A stretch of DNA of 41,213 bases from Nostoc punctiforme NIES-2108 (GTDB lineage: Bacteria; Cyanobacteriota; Cyanobacteriia; Cyanobacteriales; Nostocaceae), in assembly GCA_003326195.1 (NCBI GenBank), contig LXQE01000175.1, forward strand, positions 1 through 41,213, in the 5' to 3' direction. The notes below the pieces were generated by a model. The model was not told where the DNA came from. It ran no database searches and saw only the letters and a list, made by a program, of their open reading frames with translations. Shown piece by piece: positions 34,426 through 41,213 of this stretch (position 1 is its first letter; each line of letters begins with the position of its first letter). The translations under genes and the position numbers were made by a program.

Positions 34426-36054
34426 ATGACAACACTGGCAGCAATCCCCGATTCAAATCTATTGCCCTATATCCCTGGTTATGCCATTGTTGAGCAGATA
34501 TATGCAGGTTCTCAGACAATAGTTTATCGAGCAGTGCAGGAGTTAAGTCAGCGTCCAGTGGTGATTAAACTATTACGGCAAGACTACCCCACCTTTAGCG
34601 AATTATTACAGTTTCGTAACCAGTATACAATCACCAAAAATCTTAACATTCCTGGCATAATCCATCCATTAAGCCTAGAAGCATACGGTAACAGGTATAC
34701 CTTAGTGATGGAAGACTTTGGCGGCATTTCCCTACGGGATTATACCCAAAATTATTCCCTATCCTTACGGGAAATTTTAGAAATAGCCCGACAAATTGCT
34801 GATATTCTCCATGATGTGTGCCAGCATCGAGTTATCCACAAAGATATCAAACCTGCTAACATTCTGATTCATCCAGAATCGCATCAAGTTAAGCTGATTG
34901 ACTTTAGCATTGCCTCTCTCCTCCCGCGCGAAAACCAGGAAATCCAAAATCCCAATGTTCTGGAAGGAACCCTTGCCTATCTTTCCCCAGAGCAAACTGG
35001 ACGAATGAATCGTGGTATTGATTACCGCAGTGACTTCTATGCTTTAGGTGTGACATTATATGAACTTTTGACCGGACAATTACCGTTTGAGTCCCATGAC
35101 CCAATGGAGTTAGTACACTGTCATTTAGCCAAGCTCCCACTCGCCCCACACAGCATCAATCCAGAAATTCCCGCGATCGCCTCAGAGATAGTGTTGAAGT
35201 TGATGGCGAAAAATGCCGAAGATCGTTATCAGAGCGCCTTGGGTTTGAAGCATGACTTAGAACGCTGTTTTAATCAATGGAAAGCAACGGGGAGAATAGA
35301 AACCTTTGTCCTGGGAGAACGAGATGTGTGCGATCGCTTCATTATCCCTGAAAAACTCTATGGGCGAGAAACAGAAGTTGCAACCTTGCTCAAAGCTTTT
35401 GAGCGCGTCGCTAATAGCAATTCAGAAATGATGCTAGTAGCAGGATTTTCCGGGATTGGTAAAACAGCGGTGATCAATGAAGTCCATAAACCGATTGTGA
35501 GACAACGCGGTTACTTTATCAAAGGCAAGTACGATCAGTTCGGGCGTAATATTCCGTTCAGTGCCTTTATGCAAGCCTTTCGTGATTTGATGGGACAACT
35601 ACTGAGTGAGAGTAATGTCCAATTGGCGACGTGGAAAGCGAAAATTTTGGCGGCTGTGGGTGAAAACGGACAAGTGATCGTTGATGTGATTCCTGAACTA
35701 GAGCGAATTATTGGTCAACAGCTGCCAGTCCCGGAACTATCTGGTAATGCCGTCCAAAATCGTTTCAATTTGCTCTTTCAGAAATTTATCCAGGTTTTCA
35801 CCACCCCTGAGCATCCACTAGTGATATTTCTAGATGACTTGCAATGGGCAGATTCGGCTTCTCTGAATTTGCTGCAATTATTGATGAGTGAAGCCAGTTC
35901 TGGATATTTACTCATTCTGGGTGCCTATCGAGATAATGAAGTTTTTCCAACTCATCCCTTGATGCTGACGCTGGAACAGATTCAGCAAGCCCAAGCTACC
36001 GTCAATACGATTACCCTGGAACCCTTGCTGGAAATAACGGTGAATCAATTGGTG
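34426..36054 (+). pseudogene. Ser/Thr kinase-AAA ATPase signalling protein, 5' part
   Basis: The first 543 codons of a large cyanobacterial multi-domain kinase. The kinase domain (about residues 15-275) has the invariant VVIKLLRQ lysine, HRVIHKDIKPANILI catalytic loop and LIDFSIAS (DFS rather than DFG). An ATPase domain follows from about residue 310 with P-loop GFSGIGKTA and Walker B LVIFLDDLQWAD. The frame ends in an unrelated 30-residue tail because a group II intron on the opposite strand is inserted after codon GTG 36052-36054. The sequence resumes at 38819 as DTLSCPNELAQPLTQLVYQK. Full-length relatives continue with GAF and histidine-kinase domains. Translation of the kinase half alone is possible. 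Confidence 0.9.
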
Positions 36055-36097
36055 GGTAGAGTCGATGGGAGCTATTATGCTCCGCACCTCTCTGTTA

Positions 36098-36131
36098 GAT
36101 CCGGACGTGTAACTTTCGTTACATCCGGCTC
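36098..36131 (-). ncRNA. Group II intron domain V
   Basis: Read on the minus strand, the 34-nt element opens with GAGCCGG (the AGC catalytic triad), has a GAAA tetraloop in AACGAAAGTT, and closes with CGTCCGGATC. Stem pairing and bulge position follow the domain V pattern, so the ribozyme core motif is preserved although the ORF is wrecked. Confidence 0.85.
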
Positions 36132-36140
36132 CCGATATTC

Positions 36141-36290
36141 TTAGCTTACGCTTTTGCTCATGTGTATATAATCATGGCAGGACTCATGTATTGCTTGGAG
36201 GTTTTTGGCTTTCCAATTATCATGATTCCCGTCAATGTGGTGTAAATGAACCCGCTCGTTCAATACCTTAGCCAATTTACGAGGGTTCAA
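36141..36290 (-). pseudogene. Maturase C-terminal HNH fragment
   Basis: The minus-strand frame NPRKLAKVLNERVHLHHIDG, NHDNWKAKNLQAIHESCHDY, ending IHMSKSVS and TAA, is the HNH endonuclease tail of a group II intron-encoded protein (His-His, Asn, His residues present). It is separated from its N-terminal half by the IS4 element and by loss of the RT core. Confidence 0.8.
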
Positions 36291-37690
36291 TGCCTGTAGA
36301 AACAGGATGAATACGTCCTAAAGAAGTAAGCTTGGCAAAAATCTGGGTTAATAAAATAGGCTCAGGCATTTCGGGAAGCATTTTTAAAATTTCATGGACA
36401 TATCGAAAACCACTCTGGGTGAGTCTTAAGGTCAAGAATGCCGGAGTCGGGATTAAGGAGACGAAAATCGCAGAGGAGATGATGGGATAAATTGACCATA
36501 AAAAATGCGTGTTTTAGCAGCATTAGTCACCGCAGTTTGGCTTAGATTCATAAAATCTTCCAGACCCCAAAACTGTTTAGCATCACGAAAGTTAAACTCA
36601 ATTTGGAAACGGAGTTTATAGTAGTCGATTATTTTCTCAAATGAGATTTTCAAGTCGCTAGAGAATAGGATTACATGGCTGCGGACATTAGTTTTAAGAT
36701 TGATTTTGATCAAAATAACTACATTTAGAGCCTGGGCAAATTCTTTGTGGAGTAAAGTCGCTTGATAAATATCAGTTTGAATATCCTCATCAATGGTACT
36801 TTTGCATAAATACTTGTTAGGTATATTATCGTAGTCGATTTTATCTCCGTATTTACGACGTGAGCGCTTATCGGAGTCAGAGCGTTGATAAGGTATATAT
36901 AATGCTGAATCATAGCGAAGTTTTGAAATTATGTGCAAGTTAACTTGGCGAGCCATCTGTAAAGCATTATTGTTACCAAAATGTCCATCTAAGACTAAGT
37001 AAGTAAGGGGAATAAATTTAGCCAATAACTTAAATAACGACTTAATCATTTCCTGAATTCGGAGTAATTCAGATGTTAAAACTACCTGTGTTTTATTCTT
37101 GTTTTTACTTCCCTTTGGTCGTCCACGCCCACGTTTATCTTTCGGTTTTATGTCTTTAGTTGATGACAGGTTACTTTTTTCTATATCGTTCTTGATTACC
37201 TGTTCTATCTGAATCGGAAACGAGTGCCTTTGTTCAACACTTACTAATGACAATGTAAAAAAAGATAGTCCTAATATAGGTTTGCTAACTAGGCTAGAAA
37301 AAAACCTATCCAGCCCATAAGGAAAGTTTGCCTGATTTACTTATTACAACTTCATCTCCTGCCAGCAAATATATGTCATTCGCACGAAATGAATGTTTGC
37401 GAAAGAATAACCAAAACAACGTCGTCCAAGGTATTACTGTATGAAAGAATCTCAACATCGTCCGATAACTGCCACCACTACCTGTCCAACGAGAAATTCC
37501 CAACATGGTAACTCGTCCATTCATTGCTAACATCGCCAGAATTATCTGGTTTAATTGCCGCATCGTCGTAGCATTTATTTGTGGTAACAGGCATTGTAGC
37601 AGTGATAGGATATCAAACATGGGCTGTGTGTGGGCTTTGAGTTGTCGTTGTGAGAGACAATAACTTTACTACGGCAGCCCTATCTCTTCA
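36291..37690 (-). mobile_element. IS4-family element nested in the intron (boundaries approximate)
   Basis: The stretch between the HNH fragment and the RT fragment is occupied by an IS4-type transposase gene. I could not identify convincing terminal inverted repeats; the ends given are where intron-like sequence resumes on each side. Confidence 0.6.
36300..37620 (-). pseudogene. IS4 transposase with several frameshifts
   Basis: Read from 37620, the protein begins MFDILSLLQCLLPQINATTM, shows LAGDEVVISKSGK and, after a frameshift near 37318, YGLDRFFSSLVSKPILGLSF and TLSLVSVEQRHSFPI. LVLDGHFGNNNAL carries the second catalytic Asp. The IS4 signature Y(2)R(3)E(6)K is present as YYKLRFQIEFNFRDAK. 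Two more shifts (near 36500 and 36408) separate the tail ILKMLPEMPEPILLTQIFAK. Three frameshifts mean it is inactive. Confidence 0.85.
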
Positions 37691-37699
37691 TACTCTTTT

Positions 37700-38263
37700 T
37701 TTGGCGAAGGTATTGATAACTCTCTTATCTATTCCGTTGGCTTGGGAATTTAGATTGTCGAATAGGAATTGTTGGGCGTCATGTGCCGAACGTCCTGTTC
37801 TGAACCCGTAACTCCGGGCGTGGAAAGTGGCTTCGTGTGCTGGTTCTAGTGCATATTTTGCAAGGCATTGCCATGCGCGGTCTGCAATAGTGGGAATTTT
37901 TAGCGTTCTAGTAGTACCATCTTTTTTAGGAATGGGTATCTCCCTAAGACCTTGATGTTTCCAATTTCCTGATTCGTTCTTAAGGTGCGCTTCTAACTCG
38001 AAACGTTCCTTGAACTTAAGGGATTTTTTACCATCAATGCCTGCCGTTTTCTTCCCCGCATTTAGCTGAGATACTTGTCGAATAGCCAGGAATCTAGCTG
38101 CTTTGGACTTCAGAATAAGCTTTTGTAATGACCGCGCTTTCCGCTTGTCTCCTGTACAAATTGCTTTGTACACTCGTTTTTGAAGGCGAAATAATTCTTT
38201 CTGGAATTGTTTCCAGGGTAGAGTCTTCCAAGATTCACTAGTATTGCTACTGTGCCTAATCAT
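37700..38263 (-). pseudogene. Group II intron reverse transcriptase/maturase, N-terminal part
   Basis: From ATG 38263 (MIRHSSN) the frame shows the RT0/RT1 segments of group II RTs: LQKRVYKAICTGDKRKARSL, GIDGKKSLKF, REIPIPKKDGTTRTLKIPT and ARSYGFRTGRSAHDA. It breaks after NGIDKRVI, just where the next RT block (with the catalytic YADD downstream) should begin. About half of a typical 550-600-residue protein is missing. Confidence 0.85.
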
Positions 38264-38383
38264 GCTCTTCTTCATTAAGTGTACTCTGAATACCTTGCAA
38301 CAATTACGCCGCATCCTACCTGACTTGAGAGAGTTCCGCGTCTCATCTCGCCTACATGGAATCGACATTTCCATGACTCTCAA

Positions 38384-38818
38384 ATCGTTTTTCTTCGTTC
38401 CCTCAGATGATTGGTTGTTCCGTTAGGTGTAGCCACTTCAACCATCAGAAACCCTGGATTCTTGCAGCTGTTGCCTTCATACGCTGTGGGTTTTAATCTC
38501 TGATGAAGTCAGGCTTATTAGCTTATGCCCTGCTTAAAGGTAGGTTGCTTTTTTAGGCTCTATTTCACCTTGGGAACTCCCTGTTAGCGCCAGTGTCAGC
38601 CCATAACGGCTAGTCTGGTTGCGCCCTGTTCCCAGCTTCACTCTCCAAGAATTGAGCTTGGTCGGTGTGGGCAGTTAAGGAGTCACGCTAGAATCTCGCG
38701 GAGAGGACTTTCACCTCCATCATTCTGAGAGTTCAGTCCTTAATGACAGTAATCTGCTGTCAGACTGGATTAGTTATGTACGGACTAAAACCGTGATTCA
38801 CTAATCAACGAATCGCAC
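38384..38818 (-). ncRNA. Group II intron 5' RNA domains (I-III region)
   Basis: About 435 nt of noncoding sequence starting GTGCGATT on the minus strand, preceding the RT ORF as in group II introns. Several self-complementary stretches are visible, but I did not fold it. Exon-binding sites were not mapped. Confidence 0.6.
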
Positions 38819-39592
38819 GCAGACACCTTAAGTTGTCCCAATGAACTGGCTCAACCCCTAACACAATTGGTATATCAGAAAACCAAAGGGAATCCCTTTT
38901 TTACAACCCAGTTTCTCAAAGCACTGCACGAGGAGGGGTGGATTCAGTTCCAGCCAGAACTGGGTTACTGGCAATGTGACTTGGCTTCGGTGCGGCAATT
39001 GGCATTGACCGATGGAGTAGTAGAGTTCATGGCATTGCAGTTACAGAAACTTCCGGTGGAGACACAGGAGGTTTTGAAACTGGCGGCTTGTATTGGCAAC
39101 CAATTTGATTTGAAGAAAGCCAAGGCAGCAACCGCCTATGAGACGGCAAGTAAATACTTCACAGCAGGGCTGGCAGCGCTCCCAGAAAACGGTTGGGAAC
39201 ATCATTACAACCTAACCCTTGCCCTTTATACAGAAGCGGCTGAAATTGAGTACCTAACTGCCCATTTCGAGCAGGCAGAACAGCTTTCAGAAATTGTTCT
39301 TCAGCACGCCCAGGATTTGCTGCAAAAGGTGAAGATGTATGAAATCAAAATCTATTTCTACATTGCTCAAAATCAAATGCTGGCAGCAATCGACATCTGT
39401 CTGCAAGTGCTGGAGTTTTTGAGTGAACCACTGTTTAAAGAACCCCCCTGGAGTTAGCGATCGAGGATTTAATGAACCTGCCAGAGATGCTCGATCCGCA
39501 CAAGTTAGCAGCCATGCGAATTGCGATCGCAATGGTCACTCCCAGCCTGAACGCTAAACCAGATATATTACCACTGATTGCTTACACACTAG
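38819..39592 (+). pseudogene. Kinase-ATPase gene, 3' remnant
   Basis: Continues the reading frame broken at 36054: DTLSCPNELAQPL, QKTKGNPFFTTQFLKALHEE, TDGVVEFMALQLQKLP, AACIGNQFDLKK. An abrupt jump to AKAATAYETASKYFTAGLAA implies an internal deletion of the intervening helical segment. A frameshift at a C6 run (about 39445) then moves to LAIEDLMNLPEMLDPHKLAA and IAIAMVTPSLNAKPDILPL, which is cut by the ISAzo13-type element at 39593. The GAF/histidine kinase end is absent. Confidence 0.85.
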
Positions 39593-40914
39593 GTGATTTT
39601 TGAAAAAGAAATTACCAGCTAAATGGTCGAATCAAGATATCCCATTTGGGCAAAAGTGGATTTCTCTGCAATCTAGACTCGACTTGCTTCATGGCTTTCT
39701 TAGTCAGGGAAATCCCTTTTTGGTAAACAATGTTGCTTAAAGTCAAAATTGGATGTAGCCCTTTCCAAGTCATGCTAGAAGCCCATGAGAGCATAGTTTC
39801 AACATCAACAAGCTTGGTTCCATTCCAATGCTGTTCAAGAATGCCCCAGCAGCGCTCTATAGGATTATATTTACTATGGTAGGGGGGATAGTAAAGTAAT
39901 TGAATCGGTCTGTTAATCCGATCAACAAATTCAACCATCCTTTTTAAGAATTGAGTTCGTACTCCGCTACTTTCGGGACCGTTATCAATTTTAATTTGTA
40001 TCAGTTCGCTATCCCGTCTTTGTTCTGGTGTAATTGTTTTCCACCAATGAATCAGGTTATCAACTTGTGATTTCGCTGGTTTTATAGGAACTGCCAAAGA
40101 TAATATGTAGTTGCCCATTGTCTTCGTCTACAATTCCACAAGGAATGTATTTTTCCTTGCATCCCATATCATGGTCGCTAGCTTGATTATCCCCTCTGGT
40201 TTTTCCGCCACGCGAATAATCTCCAATATTGACGGTGGCTTTACAGTCTATGCTTAGTCTCTTAACTGATTCGCTTGTTACAAGATTCTGAAATTCTTTG
40301 ATGTTGTTGAAGATGTCGTCTGTTTCGGCAATTTTTTTTGAGGTTTGGCTTTTACGACTTTGCGAAGACGATAGCCCCGCAAGGTTCAATACTTGTGCCA
40401 TTGTACTGGCTCCTGGCAATTGCTCTTGGCTAAATCCAAGCTCTTTTAATTCTTTCAACGCCGATGCTGCTGTTAGTCTGGTATAGGCTAATGATGTTTT
40501 AAATGTTGGGTCTTGTTGAGCATAAGATTCTGCAAGCTGTTGCAGTGACAATGCAACTTCCGGTTGTTTCTCCTCCCAACGCTTTGCTCCACTAAAGGTT
40601 GACTGTAATCCTACACAGGTTATCCCTGTTCGTTTTTCTGCCAATCCTATCTCTATATTCTGTCTACCCCAGCCAAATAACGTTTCTGCAAGCCTTGTGC
40701 AACCCTTCAAATATTTCAATGCCATCTCTGCCTGAAAACTCCGACGTTCTACTCCATTCATTTTCGATGCTGCCAACCGCAAGTCTTCAATTTGCGATGG
40801 TGTTAATGCTTTGGGTGCAGTGGCTGTAGCTAACGTATCCAAATGCTTGCTCCTGTTTTCTTTGCATCAAGGGTACATTTTACCTCCATTGGTAAATTCT
40901 TTCCTAGAAATCAC
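39593..40914 (-). mobile_element. ISAzo13-type insertion sequence with 25-bp imperfect inverted repeats
   Basis: Left end GTGATTTTTGAAAAAGAAAT (then TACCA) and right end, read on the minus strand, GTGATTTCTAGGAAAGAATT (then TACCA), match at about 20 of 25 positions. The left flank is the kinase gene and the right flank is a nitrogenase gene, with no shared target-site duplication, so the element sits at a rearrangement junction. Confidence 0.75.
39612..40842 (-). pseudogene. ISAzo13-type transposase, frameshifted
   Basis: From ATG 40842 the frame covers the N-terminal region (RTGITCVGLQSTFSGAKRWE) and the first Asp (LSIDCKATVNIGDYSRGGKT). It loses frame near 40070 and continues as NLIHWWKTITPEQRR, IKIDNGPESSGVRTQFLKRM and YYPPYHSKYNPIERCWGILE, carrying the remaining DDE residues. 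Unlike the copy at 32173 there is no homopolymer at the shift, so this is a mutation or sequencing error. The two copies are only distantly similar. Confidence 0.8.
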
Positions 40915-41213
40915 CCACAATCTCGGGCCACCTGTCCAAATGCAGACCTTTTTCCCAGTCAAGCGCTCCTTATACCAAGCTAACTTCGATTCATATTTAG
41001 CGACTTCTTCAGCAATCACCGCTTCGGCTCTATCTTCAATCCCAAAGAAAGCCCCGATTTTGCGTAACCCTTCCTTGGCATAGTCAAAGCCCCAAGTATC
41101 CACATCAATCCGGGGAATGCCATATTTTTTCTTTAACTCATTGGCAATATACCCAGCAGAACGGGCACAGTTGGTAACATTCAACTGCGCTCTGTGCATC
41201 CCACGCAATGAAT
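40915..41213 (-). pseudogene. vnfD: Vanadium-type nitrogenase alpha chain, truncated
   Basis: The minus-strand frame enters from the right edge and reads LRGMHRAQLNVTNCARSAGY, then KKKYGIPRIDVDTWGFDYAKE, GAFFGIEDRAEAVIAEEVAK and CIWTGGPRLW, where the ISAzo13 end cuts it. The IDVDTWGFDY and IWTGGPRLW segments are characteristic of VnfD rather than NifD, and the sequence differs from AnfD, which I recall as LWPGGSKLW here. About the last 40% of the subunit is lost at this junction. The upstream part lies outside the window. Confidence 0.75.

Larger units (their letters stand above)
36055..38818 (-). mobile_element. Group II intron (decayed), antisense to the kinase gene, with nested IS4 element
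   Basis: On the minus strand the element begins GTGCG at 38818, the group II 5' consensus. It has about 435 nt of 5' RNA domains, the N-terminal part of a reverse transcriptase, an IS4-type element, the C-terminal HNH end of the maturase, a well-formed domain V at 36098-36131 and a domain VI-like stem (GGAGC/GCTCC). It ends near 36055; the exact 3' boundary is ambiguous by one base. The kinase reading frame is restored by joining 36054 to 38819. Because the intron lies antisense to the kinase it cannot be spliced from kinase mRNA. The RT catalytic region is missing, so it is immobile on its own. Confidence 0.85.

Noticed and set aside
36055..38818. Intron removal restoring a functional kinase mRNA
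   Set aside because: The intron is antisense to the kinase, and the kinase also has an internal deletion, a C6 frameshift and a truncated 3' end.

Overview
The window comes from a filamentous, probably heterocyst-type (Nostocales-like) cyanobacterium. The evidence is frequent HIP1 octamers (GCGATCGC, e.g. at 18, 7802 and 7887), a fused TrpE-TrpG anthranilate synthase, a STAND/WD40 regulator, degenerate cyanobacterial-type insertion sequences, a multi-domain Ser/Thr kinase-ATPase, and a broken vanadium-type nitrogenase gene at the right edge. No rRNA, tRNA or CRISPR array was seen.

Region 1 (573-22375, all on the + strand) is a specialised-metabolite cluster built around tryptophan. In order it holds: a flavin-dependent halogenase, a cytochrome P450, a tryptophanase, a kynurenine 3-monooxygenase homologue, a DAHP synthase, an SRPBCC/cyclase-like protein, a tryptophan supply block (trpE(G)-C-A-B-D, no trpF), a PrnA/RebH-type tryptophan halogenase, an SsuE-type FMN reductase, a RibF-type FAD synthetase with a degenerate kinase half, an acetolactate-synthase-like ThDP enzyme, and a KAS III-like enzyme lacking the usual catalytic His. 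The cluster seems to carry its own precursor supply (DAHP to Trp), its own reduced-flavin supply for the halogenases, an indole-releasing enzyme, a possible biaryl-coupling P450 and a C-C bond-forming pair. The first three genes recall the halogenase/P450/tryptophanase set of aetokthonotoxin (bromo-biindole) biosynthesis. The ThDP + KAS III pair, perhaps with the SRPBCC protein, recalls bacterial carbazole alkaloid pathways. My inference is a halogenated indole dimer or carbazole-type alkaloid; the combination does not match a pathway I recognise as a whole.

Region 2 (22539-26057, - strand) is an HTH/NB-ARC/14-WD40-repeat STAND protein, convergent with the cluster. Region 3 (27132-29558) is a TetR-controlled aromatic-ring FAD monooxygenase with a near-perfect 21-bp operator palindrome overlapping its -10 box.

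Region 4 (29.7-41.2 kb) is a gene graveyard. It contains fragments of a GMC oxidoreductase, a PKS C-methyltransferase/KR module, a ParB-like protein and its duplicated tail, an IS630 element, and an ISAzo13-type element. A kinase-ATPase gene is split by an antisense group II intron that is itself interrupted by an IS4 element. A second ISAzo13-type element joins the decayed kinase to a truncated vnfD.
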